Source: Microcebus murinus (Eukaryota > Chordata > Mammalia > Primates > Cheirogaleidae). From it: a DNA stretch of 64,000 bases. Where the stretch lies: positions 84,823,001 through 84,887,000 of the forward strand of contig NC_134106.1 of NCBI RefSeq assembly GCF_040939455.1, written 5' to 3'. Below the pieces are notes generated by a model that saw only the letters and a program-made list of their open reading frames with translations, was not told the origin of the DNA and did not search any database. This document shows positions 33,400-44,520 of this stretch, piece after piece. Position 1 is the stretch's first letter. Each line of letters starts with the position of its first letter. The translations under genes were made by a program, and so were the position numbers.

Positions 33400-35975
33400 A
33401 AGCACAGATAAGAAGAAAATTTGTAGTCTTAAAAGCATCTGTTAAAAAGGAAGGCTAAAACATCCACTTCAAAAGAAGCAAAAAAACCCCCACAGATTAA
33501 ACCCAACTCATATAAAGGAAGTGATAAAGATAAAAGCAGATATTAATGAAATAAAAATAAACATATAATTAAGAGTGTCAATAAGCCAAAAAATTAGTTC
33601 TTTGAAGAAACTAATACAATTGATAAACACCTGGAAAAAACTGATTAAAAATTTTAAAAAAAGATACACAGCACGAATATAAGAATGACAAAGTGGAATA
33701 TTAAACTTACATGCACTAAACATACCATAAGAAGATATAACACATATGATTAGATTAAGCCAATATATTTGAAAGTTTAAGTGACGGAAGGATACATAAA
33801 GAACCTGAATTGTCTTATACCTACTAAAAATTAAATTCATAGTAGAAAACCTTCCTGTGAAGAAAATCATAGGCCTACTTGGCTTTACACAAGAGTTGTG
33901 CAAATAAAAGAAGAAATAATTCCAACCTTTCCCAAAATCTTCCATAGAATAGAAACGTAAATAGTTCCCAAATTATTCTATAAGAGCAGCAAAACTTAAA
34001 TACCAACATGTAGCAAGAACAGTTAATGAAAAGAAAACCACAGGTCAATTTCTCTCATGAATGGCTGTGCAAAAATCCTAAAATAGTAGCAAACAAAATC
34101 CAGTAATATACAAAAGATAACACATCAAGATCAAGTCGCATTTATCCTAGTAATGTGAGTTTGATTCAATGTTCAAAAATTAATCATTGTAATTAACCAT
34201 TTTAATGTAATAAAGGAGAAAGCATAAATGATCTTTTCAATGTAAACATAGAACAAAATTAGACAAAATAGGATGCCATTCATAATTTTTAGAAAACCAA
34301 AAACTCTTAGCAAACTAAGTATAAAGGGCAATTTTAAAAAGTTTTATGATTATCTAAATATACTCAGTGGTGGAAAGTTGAAAGCTTTACTTCTGAGATC
34401 AGGAGTGTGATAAAGATATCTTTTATTTCTATGTCTATTATCTCTCAAATAATGGAGGTACCATTCTAATGGGGTCATAAACAAATATAATATGGTATGA
34501 AAAACAATAAACATTGAAAGGGTTGGAAAGGAAGGTTAAAAGTATCATTATTTGCTAACGATAACATTGAGTATGTATAAAATCCAAAATAATGTACTTG
34601 ATACGTTCTTAGAATTAGCAATTTAGCAAGACTTCTGTGTACTTGGCCACTCTTAAAAAAGCAATTTAATTTTTATATAAGTAACAGAAAATGAAAATTT
34701 AATAGAAAGATAGTGTTACAAAAGCATCAAATGACTTCAAATACTTAAGAGTAAATGTTTAAAAAATGTGTTGGGTCTTTACACAGAAAATTAATTATAA
34801 TTATAATAAATTATTATTATTTAAAAAATTAAGGAACACTTAAATGAATGAAATCATATACCATGTTCATGAATTGGATAGGCCAATATTATAAAACAGT
34901 AATAACCTCCATATTCATCTATAGAGTAAAGACAATTCAAAAAAAAAAAATCCCAGAGAAAGGTACTTGTTTCGTGAAAATCACAAACTCATTCTAAAAT
35001 TTATATTGAAATGCAAAGGGCCAAGAATAGCCAAGACAATCTTGAAGAAGTGGAAGGACTAACTTTACCTGATATGAACACTTATTATAGAGCCACAGAA
35101 AATAACCCAACATACTTTTGGTTCAAGGGTATGTATGTAGACAAATAGAGAAAAATATAGGCCAGAGACAGGCTTGTATGTGTGAGCTCGATTTATGGCA
35201 CAGAGAGCACACAGTGCAGTGGTAATGAACGACTGTTCAATCAAGTGGTAGAGAGTCAACTGGTGATCCATACCAAAGAAAACGAACCTTGGGCCCTGCC
35301 TCTCATCATACACAAAACCCAAATTAAAGTAGGGTGTAAATCTAAATATAAGTGATGAGGCTGTCTAGCTTTTTGGAGACAATAGAAAAATCGCTTTATA
35401 CTCTTGGGATGGGGAAGATTTGTTAAAACTCACAAAAATATTAATTATAAAGGATATACTGGACTATGTTAAAATTAAGAACTTATATCTGTCAAAATAC
35501 CCTATTAAGAGAGTAAAAAGACCATCTCAGTTTGGAAGACAGCATCTGCAACATATACAAATAAGAAAGACCTTATGTGCAAAAATATAAAAAGAATTAT
35601 TTCATATCAATAAGAAAAAGACAACTCAATAGAGAGCAGACACTTCATAAAGCAGGACGGATATCCAAATGGCCCACAAACATATGAAAATGTGCTCAAC
35701 CTTAATGTTTTAGAAAACCTTAATAAGATGCTCCTCCTCACCTACTACAATTGCCAAAATTAAAAGGGCTGACAATGCCAACCACTGGTAAGGATGCAGA
35801 GTGACTGGAACTCATATTTAGCTTTGGGGAGAATAAATGGCTGCAACTGCTTTGGAAGACTGGTGGGACGGAATAAAGCTGAACATATATATAACCTGTA
35901 ACCCAGCAATGCTGTTCCTGGATTTATAGCCAACAGAACTCGTCACATAAAATATGTACAAAATGTTTATATCAC
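33400..35975 (+). mobile_element. Old L1M element, ORF2 through start of 3' region (first block)
   Basis: Sense ORF2-like words occur in the correct order over 2.5 kb. They include 'agcagatattaatgaaat', 'gccaaaaaattagttctttg', 'aggtcaatttctctcatgaa', 'atagccaagacaatcttgaa', 'gggccctgcctctcatcata', 'tggcccacaaacatatgaa' and 'acccagcaatgctgttcctg'. Frequent stops and indels mean no ORF survives. The element continues at 36452 and 36925 after two LTR interruptions. The 145-codon minus-strand open frame at 33508-33945 is only its antisense. Confidence 0.9.
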
Positions 35976-36451
35976 TGTATTAGTTTTCCTTTTGTATGTC
36001 ACAAATCACTCCCCAAACTTAGCAGTTTGCAATAATAAACACTTATTATCTCATGCTTTCTGTAGTTCAGGAATTTGTGTGCGGCTTACCTGGGTGGCTC
36101 CAGCTCAGGGTCTGTCCTGAGGATCTAGTCAAGCTGGTGGTCTTTTTTGAAGGCTGGACTGTGCTTTTCTTTGAAGGCTGGACTAGGGGAGGATCTGCTT
36201 CCAAGCCCACTCACAGGATTGTTGGCAAGATTTAGTTTCTCATGGATTGTCGGCCAGGAGGTCAATCTCACCTCCTTGTCCTGTGGACCTATCTGCAGTG
36301 CAGTTCACAAGGTAGCTGCTGCCTTTCCTCAGCAAGTGAGCCAGAAGGAGTGAGCAAGGAAAAGGCATCAGTGCTTTGGGAGGGCATGACACAGGAGTAT
36401 GAAGAGTAGGAGGCAGAGATCCTGAGGGGCTGTCTCAGAGACTGCTGACCA
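35976..36451 (-). mobile_element. MLT1-like MaLR LTR inserted in the old L1
   Basis: The plus strand reads as a reverse-complement LTR: 'tgtattagttttccttttgt', 'aataataaacacttattatc', 'ggtggctccagctcagggtc' and 'cccactcacaggattgttgg'. L1 sequence stops at about 35975 and resumes at 36452. Flanks 'tatcac' and 'tatcct' are consistent with a short target-site duplication. It is related to the LTR at 46610-47108. Confidence 0.72.
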
Positions 36452-36501
36452 TATCCTGTTATTCAGAACAGCCAAACATTGGAAATAAACCAGTAGGATC
36501 A
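36452..36501 (+). mobile_element. Old L1M element, short middle block
   Basis: 'ttattcagaacagccaaaca' followed by 'ttggaaataaacc' is the ORF2-end sequence ('...attcataatagcc...aactggaaacaacc') of an old L1. It continues the element from 35975 and is cut off by the next LTR. Confidence 0.8.
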
Positions 36502-36919
36502 TGTGTTAATCTATTTTGTATTGCCAGAAAGGAACACTTTAGGCTGGGGAATTTATAAAGAAAAGAGTTTGTTTGGCTCATGGTTCTGCAGGCTGTACAA
36601 GAAGCATGGCGCCCACCACCTGCTCCTGGGGAGGACCTCGGGTAGCTTCCACTCATGGAGGAAAAGGAAGGGGCCAAAGCAGAGCTGGTGTTCAGCGACC
36701 GCATAGTGATAGCGCAGAAACAAGTGAGAGAGGAAAGATGCACCAAGCCTTTGTAAACAACCAGCTCAAACGTGGACTCATTACTCAGGGGGGGGCACCA
36801 AGCCATTAAGGAGGGATCCACTCCCATGACCCAGACGTCTCCCCCTAGGCCCCACCTCCAACACTGGGGATATAATTTCAACTTGGGATTTGGAGGAGAC
36901 AAATATTGACACTATATGA
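36502..36919 (-). mobile_element. MST/MLT1-like MaLR LTR inserted in the old L1
   Basis: The reverse-complement LTR is clear: 'gggaatttataaagaaaaga', 'gttctgcaggctgtacaaga', 'agcatggcgcccaccacctg', 'aaccagctcaaacgtggact', 'gggatccactcccatgaccc' and 'cccacctccaacactgggga'. Flanks 'gatca' (36497) and 'tatca' (36920) fit a 5-bp duplication with one change. The 147-codon minus-strand open frame at 36459-36902 lies within this LTR and is not a gene. Confidence 0.88.
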
Positions 36920-37330
36920 TATCAATGTATTGTGCTGTTGCCACATAGCAGAATATTATGCTGCCATGAAAATAAACTATTGATGTGCAAAATAACATGA
37001 TGACTCTTACAACGTACCATTGAGTAAAAGAAGTCAGAGACAAGGAAGTCATACTGCATTAGCCTCTATATAATGTCACAGTTTATCTATGACACCTTTG
37101 GGGGGGGGGATGGATTGGTCACTGGGGGAAGGTGTGCGAAGGGAAATATCTTGATCACTGATTATGTTCTATTTCTTGACCAGTGTCATGGTCATATGTG
37201 TGTATTCATTTTGTGGTGATTCACTGGGCAGCATATACACATGATTTGTGTAATTCTCTCTCTCTCTCTCTCTCTCCATACACACACAATATATATATTT
37301 TAATAAAGTATTAATATTTAAAAATTGATT
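36920..37330 (+). mobile_element. Old L1M element, 3' block
   Basis: This resumes the L1: 'cagaatattatgctgccatg', 'ataaactattgatgtgcaaa', 'gagtaaaagaagtcagag', 'attcattttgtggtgattca' and, near the end, 'ttttaataaagtatt'. It includes a G10 run at 37100-37109 and a (TC)n tract at 37255-37276. The L1 3' end lies just before the Tigger-like element. Confidence 0.8.
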
Positions 37331-37335
37331 GTATA

Positions 37336-37642
37336 CAGTTGGCACTCCATATCTGTGGCTCTGCATGCATGGATTCAACCAACCACAGATTGAAAATACT
37401 TGAAAAAAATTAGAACTAAAAATATAGTAAAAATAATATGAATAAAAATACAGTATATCAACTATTTCTATAGCATTGATGTTTTTGTAGGCCTTACAGG
37501 TAATCTAGAGATGATTTAAAGTGTGCGCATAGGTTGTATGCAAGTAACTATGTCATTTTATATGAGGGATTTGAAAATCCTTGCTTTTTGGTATCCATGG
37601 GGGTCCTGGAACCAATCCCCCAGGGATACTGAGGGACGACTG
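37336..37642 (+). mobile_element. Tigger-family (TcMar) nonautonomous DNA transposon
   Basis: It starts with 'cagttggcactccatatctg' preceded by TA, and ends 'cagggatactgagggacgac' followed by tg. The two ends are imperfect inverted repeats. The internal words 'ggattcaaccaaccacagat', 'tgaaaatacttg' and 'gaaccaatcccccagggata' are typical of this abundant family. It is about 307 bp with no transposase. Confidence 0.88.
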
Positions 37643-39150
37643 TGATACTACAGACAAGATTTGTTGTTGGAGGTCTAAGACACCACTGGATCTGACATGA
37701 ATAATCTAGGCTAGCTTTCTCATGCATAACTAGACTGAACTGGAATTTCGAGGTGTATGCCTGCAGTACCTTATCTCTGGGGCTTTATCCCTTCCCCACC
37801 ACCATCTCCAGAAAACTCCCAAGTATCCAAAACATTGTGATAGAAAGCTGCCTTGAGACTGAAAAGTTAAAAAAGAAAAAAAGTGTTACAGGTGTAATTT
37901 CAATGCAACTTCTTCCATAAAAGAAATCTAGGAGAGCCAAAGACACAGGGCTTTATATCCCTGGTGAGAAAGGTGGACAGGCAGGGAAGGGTGACGCTTC
38001 CTGAGCGAGGGCAGGTTTGAGGCTCCAATCTCTACAGAAACCAGAGACACGGGAAGAGTCGAGAGCAGCCAGAGTGAGCCGAGAGATATAGACAGGATGA
38101 GGTATTAATAGCTAGCATGCCCGAAAAATTAAAAAGAAAACAGATAAGAAAGACAAGAGGAGAACTTAAGCTGTAGACTGAGAAAACTGTATTGTTAGAG
38201 ATAAAAAATCTCAGTCCTGGGGAATGTTGACAGGCACTGAGGGAAGCTGGGGCAGCTTTGCCCTGAAATCTTTACAGATGGAGAAAGACCACGGCTATGC
38301 AGGAATGACAGATCTGGGAAAAGTAGCTATGAGGCTTAGTAATATAGAAGTGACATGAGTGCGTAAGAAAGGTCAGTGCCCTCCTTCAGGGTGGGGCCAG
38401 TGCCAGAGCAGCTCCATGTGGACCAAAGCTGTAGAGGGGGGCGTGGCCGGGCACTGTCCAGTTCAGTGGCTAATGTAAGACGTCATGGGCACACTACGGT
38501 TCTGACATCCTGGGCTGTGTGTGGAAGCGTGCTGCAGAAAGGTACTTACGTGAAGGTATGGCCAGTGTCAGAGAGGCTTCTTTTGCGGGGAGCTTGCCCT
38601 ACGGCAGTGCATGTCATGACTCTGTTTGGGGGCTAGTTAGAAAGCTACATTCCACAAAATTCTCAGACATGTGCTTTGACAACCACAAAACTTCCTATCA
38701 GGAGTCTTGATGTCCACAGAGGCCACTGCATATTGATGGAGTCAATTCTCCCTCTGCCATGACGACTCTGTCATCCAAGGAGATTTATTCCAGTACCAAG
38801 GTGCCAATATTCTTTGTATTGGTACAAATATTGAATTAAAAGAATCAATCAAATGTTATTCATTGAGAAAATTGAGTTAGAACAACCAATATATAGAGCT
38901 TTCGAAGTCTCATATACATATTTCATAGGGGAGAAATATTGCACAATCTTATAATGTATTTGGTGAGAAGGGAACTTTTTTTAACATGCTTTCCCAAAAC
39001 TACTTGGTTAGAGGTGCTACAAAGTATTGATGATGGACTTCGTCATGTGTGGAATAAGAATAAGGTGGTCGTACTGAGACCATCTGTAACGGCCAAGGTG
39101 TCCTGTGTGCCCATGGCACCTTGACCACAGTCTGTTCTAGACTGGAGTTC
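37643..39150. other. Anonymous segment
   Basis: No repeat or gene is called. The part 37980-38640 is GC-richer with several CpGs. It carries short open frames (86 and 63 codons at 38376-38710) without domains. The part 38960-39120 has faint mariner-like words that I could not confirm. Confidence 0.4.
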
Positions 39151-40395
39151 TTTTTTTTTTATTTTTTTATTTTTTTTTATTTTAATTATTTTTTTTTATT
39201 TTGGCATATTATGGGGGTACAGATTTTAAGGTTTCAATAAATGCCCATTTCCCCCCCTCCCCCCAAAAGTCTGAGTCTCCATCATGACCATCCCCCAGAT
39301 GGTGCACATCTCACTCACTATGTATGTATATACCCGCCCCCCTCCCCCCTCCCACCTGCCCAATACCCTATTACTGTAGCACCTATGTGTCCACTTAGGT
39401 GCTACTCAGTTAATACCAGTTTGCTGGAGAATATATCTGGTGCTTGTTTTTCCATTCTTGGGATACTTCACTTAGTAGTATGGGTTCCAGCTCTAACCAG
39501 GAAAATATAAGGTGTGCTATATCACCATTGTTTCTTAGAGCTGAATAGTACTCCATGGTATACATATACCACATTTTATTAATCCATTCTTTGATTGATG
39601 GGCACTTGGGCTGTTTCCACAGCCTTGCAATTATGAATTGTGCTGCTATAAACATTCGAGTGCAGGTGTCTTTTTTGTAGAGTGTCACTGGATCATTTGG
39701 GTAGATGCCCAGCAATGGGATTGCTGGATCAAATGGTAGATTCACTTGTATCGCTTTAAGGTATCTCCATATTGCTTTCCACAGAGGTTGAACTAGTTTG
39801 CAGTCCCACCAGCAGTGTAGGAGTGTTCCTCTCTCTCCGCAACCACGCCAGCATTTATTGTTTGGAGATTTTTTGATAAAGGCCATTCTCACTGGGGTTA
39901 AGTGATATCTCATTGTGGTTTTGATTTGCATTTCCCTGATGATTAGAGATGTTGAGCATTTCTTCATATGTTTGTTGGCCATTCTTCTGTCTTCTTTAGA
40001 AAAATTTCTGTTCAAGTCCTTTGCCCACTTTTTAATGGGGTTATTTGATTTTTTCTTCCTAATTTTCGTGAGTTCTAAGTATATTCTAGTTATCAGTCCC
40101 TTATCGGATGCATAGGATGCAAAAATTTTCTCCCATTCTGTAGGTTGTCTGTTTACTTTCATGACTATTTCTTTGGCTGTGCAGAAGCTTTGTAGTTTGA
40201 TCATGTCCCATTTATTTATTTTTGTTGCTGCTGTGATTGCCTTTGGGGACTTCTTCATAAACTCTTTGCCCAGGCCGATGTCTAGGAGAGTGTTTCCAAC
40301 TTTTTCCTCTAGAGTTCTAATAGTTTCATATCTTAGGTTTAAGTCTGTTATCCAGCGTGAGTTGGTTTTTGTGAGAGGTGAAAGGTGTGGGTCCT
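39151..40395 (-). mobile_element. Young, 5'-truncated lineage-specific L1
   Basis: A T-rich tail (39151-39198) and a 3' UTR with 'ggcatattatgggggtacag' and C-rich stretches (39251-39266, 39337-39350) are followed by the reverse complement of the ORF2 3' third. The L1 starts abruptly near 40395, so it is 5'-truncated. A possible short target duplication, 'gttcttt', lies at 39147-39153 and 40396-40402. The 3' UTR type is one I associate with lemur-group L1s. Low divergence and an open ORF2 end mark a recent insertion. Confidence 0.92.
39410..40395 (-). pseudogene. L1 ORF2 protein, C-terminal fragment (5'-truncated)
   Basis: The minus-strand frame is open for 334 codons (40414-39410). All but about the first six codons are L1 ORF2p C-terminus, downstream of the reverse-transcriptase catalytic domain. 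It includes the '[12 protein letters not shown]'-type region (seen here as [12 protein letters not shown], residues 125-136). It also has the C-terminal cysteine motif C-x3-C-x7-H-x4-C at residues 188, 192, 200 and 205, and the conserved [12 protein letters not shown] segment followed by a stop. A full ORF2p is about 1,275 residues with N-terminal endonuclease and central RT, both absent here. It cannot retrotranspose by itself, and the first ATG is not a native start. Confidence 0.93.
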
Positions 40396-40402
40396 GTTCT
40401 TT

Positions 40403-40677
40403 AATGGCTATCATTAAACTTTATTTTACATGCATGTCTTTAAATAAATTGTTTCTAGCAGACAGCCTTGTAGAACCACACATTTGGAATCTGCTGGTAG
40501 GCTGCTGTCTTTGGAGTTCTGGCTGGGACAGTGACTGTTGCTTGATTTGTTTTCTTTCTTGTGACAGGAAGAAGAAACATTGAGCATTGTCAGTCCTCAG
40601 GAGAGAAGAGATTATGTCCAGGGATGGAGAACTGTGAGTTGCTTTTGTGCAGCTGGACACTGACTGAAGACTTGGAG
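40403..40677. other. Short anonymous segment between L1 and LTR
   Basis: Nothing is recognised in this ~275 bp stretch. Confidence 0.5.
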
Positions 40678-41101
40678 GAGTCAGAGTTCTCCAGAGAAAC
40701 AGGTATATTTACTTATTTACATAAAGGAGATCTGTTATGGGAATTGGCTCACATGGCGATTATGAAGCTAAGCCCCATAATTTGCTGGAGACTCAGGAAA
40801 GCAGGTGTAATGCAGTCTGAGTCCAAAGGCCCTAGAATTAGGGCAGTAGACGGGGCGACTCCCAGCAGATGAGGTGATCAGCTCAAGCAGGTTGGTGGAC
40901 AAGGGATGAATTCCTCCTTCTTCTGTCCGGCCCCTCAGCCAATCGGATGATGCCCTGTTACACTGGGGAGGGCAAACTGCTCTACTGAGTGCATCATTTC
41001 AAATGCCAGTCTCATCCAGAAACACCCTCAGAGGCACATCCAGAAACAAAGTGGAATCCTGGCACCTGGTCAAGTGGATAATTGTAATCAGCCATCACAC
41101 C
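40678..41101 (-). mobile_element. LTR (ERVL/MaLR-class-like), antisense
   Basis: Read on the plus strand: 'gtcagagttctccagagaaa', 'gggaattggctcacatggcg', 'gctcaagcaggttggtgg', 'agccaatcggatgatgccct', 'cactggggagggcaaactgc' and 'tctcatccagaaacaccctc'. This is the familiar reverse complement of a common mammalian LTR. The usual TG/TA/GA microsatellite near its start is absent. No internal region follows. The exact family is uncertain. Confidence 0.75.
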
Positions 41102-41352
41102 AGCCATGGATCCTGGGACTGCAGCCCCCCCCCCCATTCTACACACTCCCGACACCTGGGTTTCTGTGCCTGCCTGCTCCTCAATCTATCATTCGTCCTG
41201 GCTAGGGAAACTCAACACCCTGCCTCCATCTACCTCCTGTTCTATGGCAGGGGCTGGCTGCAGGGCATCCTTCAGCAGAGTTGCCTGGGCCCTTCCTGCT
41301 ACAACTCTTCCATTTCCACCTCAGTCCTCTTCTCCCCCACAGGTGCTAGCAT

Positions 41353-41399
<47 letters not shown>

Positions 41400-41964
41400 A
41401 GAGTGTGTCTAAGCACAGCCCCCTGCTGTTCCGGGAGCTGCTGACCCTTCCTGACTCTCCAGCTGCTGTGGCTTCTCCATGTCGTAAGACTTCTATTCAT
41501 GCCTTGTCGTGTTTTTTGAGGTCTCATGGCCCTTTCTGTTAGCTGCTTTCTGTTGCCTGCACTTCCTCCCCAGTCACTGGAAATGCCAGCATTGGTCCAA
41601 ACCCCAGGTGTGCAGGTCTTGGCTCCCAGGGAATTCTGCCACGCGTTGTCATCCATAGCTGCCTGGCCATCACAGAGGCTGTGTCTGCCTGGGGCACAGA
41701 TGCGGTGTGGCGAGGTGGGGAGGCTCTTTCCCCACTCAGCTGGGCAGTACTGTCAGGGAAAGGGTAACTGACGAAAGCCTTTGTGAGATGCTGTTTACAT
41801 ATTGACATGGCACTAAAGCATCCACACCATCCATGAAAAAGAGAAAGGTGTTTTAAATTTTCTTCCTAGTGGAATCAAGAGTACTAAATGCAAGAGAGCT
41901 AAATAAAAATGCTGTAGAAAATTTAAAATAATCACAAGTAGTTATTATTTGAAAAGAACTCTTA
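41102..41964. other. GC-richer segment with simple repeats
   Basis: A C-run of 11 lies at 41125-41135 and a (CA)n tract at 41352-41398. Several open frames over 100 codons (41003-41542 plus, 41106-41444 plus, 41321-41656 minus) pass through these repeats and overlap on both strands, so none is credible as a gene. Confidence 0.5.
41352..41398 (+). repeat. (CA)n microsatellite
   Basis: About 23 uninterrupted units. Confidence 0.98.
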
Positions 41965-42352
41965 AAGTACTTACATACAATGGAATATTAAACTTAAAAA
42001 GGAAGAAGATTCTGACTTGCTACAACAGAATGAACCTTGAGAACATTATGCTGAATGAAATAAGACAGTCACAGAAGGACAAATACTGTGCGATTCCACT
42101 TATGTGAGGACCTAGAGAAGTCAGACTCATAGAAACAGAAATCAGAATTAGAGACTAGAGAGGGAAGGGAATTAGAAGTTACTATTTAATGTTGCAGAGT
42201 TTCAATTTGGGGTGATGAATGTTCTGGAGATGGAGGGCAGCAATGGTTGCACAACAGTGCGAATGTACTTGACACTACCGAAAAACCGTGAAGATGGTAA
42301 ATTTCATCTTTTGTATATTTTGCCACAATCAAGAATTAATAAGAAAAAAAAA
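41965..42352 (+). mobile_element. Old L1M 3' end
   Basis: The sense L1 3' region is visible: 'gaatgaaccttgagaacatt', 'atgctgaatgaaataagaca', 'gattccacttatgtgaggac', 'gatggagggcagcaatggtt', 'gcacaacagtgcgaatgtac' and 'ttgccacaatcaagaatta', then an A-run. It is terminal only, 5'-truncated, and without an open frame. Confidence 0.92.
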
Positions 42353-43946
42353 AACAGAAAAAGAACACTGCTGACTTTCTTAAGTTTTTGGAATTGTCTG
42401 ACCTCAGCGTGAGTTGCTCTAGAACTAGTGGCTGGAAATACAGAATTTGCTCCCTTTAGTTGAGTGGGATTTCTGTCTTTGGGGAGCCTTTTGTCAGCTG
42501 CTGTCTTCAGACCTGCGAGTCCAGCTCAGCCTCTTCCCCACCTGGGATGGGGCCCTATTTATTCTCACCACTCACAATCCACGCTGAGCCCCCATTTAGC
42601 ATTTAGGAGCCTGACATTCTCAGAATTTTGCAGGCACTTGTTCGTTGCATCTAAAATCCTCATTATCATTAGTTTTTTTTTTTTTTTTTTTTTTTTAAGT
42701 AACCACCTCATTAAGTTCTTTGAGAAAATTTACACCTCTGTTTCTGTTCTCTAATCAGCTGCTAAAACACTTTATTGCTTAAAAGTCAGCAGATATGAAC
42801 ATGTAGCCATTAAGTACACAAGAATCCTAAATTGAAAATTCAGCTTAGGCTTTGTAGAAATAAGTGGAGTATATCTGGACCATTTAAAATTATGCATGTA
42901 ATGCATTTGCTGATAGTTTTCGTGTTATTTCCGTTTCTCTGCTTTTGCCCTTAATCTTTTGTTTCTCTCTTCATCCAATTTTCCTACACCACATTGAGCC
43001 AAATGATTGAGTATAGTCATCGCAATGGCAGGCCTGCCCGCTGCTTTGACTGAGCAGACTGCTCTGCTCTTCCAAGACAGAGCTCACTGGGGCAGCTCTC
43101 CTGTGCAGAACTGGCTCAGACCCGGGCAAGGGAGACTTCTGCCCATGGAAATGGTGGACAGGCCTTTGTCAGGGTTGTCCAGCCTACCATAGGAGTTTAG
43201 GAGAACTCTTTTAGGAGTACCCTGGCTTGGTCCCACTATTCTCACCCATCCGGTGGAGTAGACTATAGACATTTGTATTGGCACCACCTGTTTCCCTCCC
43301 ATGAGTGCTGATAAAGCTTTGATCTCCCAGGGTGGCACTGGTTGACCAGATAAGGAAAGAACAAAAATAAATGCTCAATAAAAAGTTATTCTGTTTCTTC
43401 CTTTACTTATCGTTCCATATTATATACATGTTAGATTTTACGTAGTGAATTTCTTGGGACAGCGAATAAATAATATTAAATTCAAAAGATAGAATTCAAA
43501 ACAAAGTCATATTAGCCCTGAAAATATTTATTTAATGGAAACATTTTTTTTTGAAATCTAAGAAACATCACACCCAGTGTAATGAGTGCTGTAGGATTAT
43601 GGTAAAAGACAACCCCAGGTACCATTCCAAGATTTCTAATCTACTCCTCTGCATTTGCTTCCCATCTTTCTGCTCCTCCATAGGAAGGCCTTCTTTCCTT
43701 TTCCTTTCCCTCCTTTTGCCTTTCTTTTTTTGTTCTCTCTCTTTCTTTCATGCTTATTGACAGAAAGAAATGGATGGAAAGAAGGAGGAGGGGATCAGAG
43801 AGATGGGATAAGAGGCGAAGATGATCAACGTCTTGAGCTCCCAAGAAGGAAGAAACCAGGATGTAAGATGAAACACTCAGGAGAGCGAGGGTCAAAGGGC
43901 ATTTTGCCAGATGCCACTAGTATCATTCAGTGATGTGGGAACACCT
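42353..43946. other. Anonymous segment
   Basis: A T-run lies at 42673-42696. Pyrimidine-rich 43676-43760 is followed by purine-rich 43763-43840. No gene is recognised. Open frames here stay under 100 codons. Confidence 0.45.
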
Positions 43947-43980
43947 TTTTAATCAACCATCTTATAATGGTTGATTAAAA
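43947..43980. repeat. Perfect short inverted repeat (hairpin)
   Basis: 'ttttaatcaaccat' (43947-43960) and 'atggttgattaaaa' (43967-43980) are exact reverse complements separated by the six bases 'cttata'. A 14-bp stem with a 6-base loop is possible in DNA or RNA. Confidence 0.97.
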
Positions 43981-44479
43981 GACATTTTTTTAAGTAGAAG
44001 ACTTTTCTCCCCAGAAAATAACACAAATAGAAACAGCCAGCAAAAAGATTGTGGCAGCAGGTGACGCCAGGGTCTTGTCTCCTTAGAGAAAGAGGGTAGC
44101 AGATACCAACCTGGCCTGTTGGACCATTGCCTGGGGCCAGACCAGCTGCTGGGTTCTGGTGTACTTGTTTTAGTAGCAGAATTTTGGCGGTTTCTTCACA
44201 CTTACCCTTTGAAATCTAGGTTTCTCATCACAGCTGCCATCTGGCATTCTCCCTGCTGTGTAGTCTCTAAACACGGGCCAGGCTAAGCGAGGCAAACGCT
44301 TCTCCCCAAAGAAAAAAACTGTTTCTCACTTTCCTTGGAAAGGCAACTGAGATTGGAAATGGATATGGGAATGTGCCACAGGAAGCCAGCTCACTGCATA
44401 AAAATCCAGATTCCCACAAAGGATAAAGAGTTCCTCTAAGTACTCTGTTCTCCTTATGTATTTTAAATGTAATTGGATT

Positions 44480-44520
<41 letters not shown>

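Noticed and set aside
33508..33945. 145-codon minus-strand open frame, hydrophobic
   Set aside because: It is the antisense of an old, decayed L1 ORF2. A/T-rich L1 antisense often gives Phe/Ile/Leu-rich frames.
36459..36902. 147-codon minus-strand open frame
   Set aside because: It lies almost wholly within the MST-like LTR at 36502-36919, which has no protein-coding capacity.
38960..39120. Possible mariner-type transposon end ('acttggttagaggtgctaca...tgatgatggacttc')
   Set aside because: The resemblance is too short and no terminal inverted repeats were found.
39915..40583. Plus-strand frames of 66 and 140 codons
   Set aside because: They are antisense to the ORF2 fragment of the young L1 and the sequence just beyond it.
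41003..41656. Open frames of 111-179 codons on both strands
   Set aside because: They pass through the (CA)n tract, which has no stops in the frames used. They start in an LTR or run antisense to each other, with no domain.
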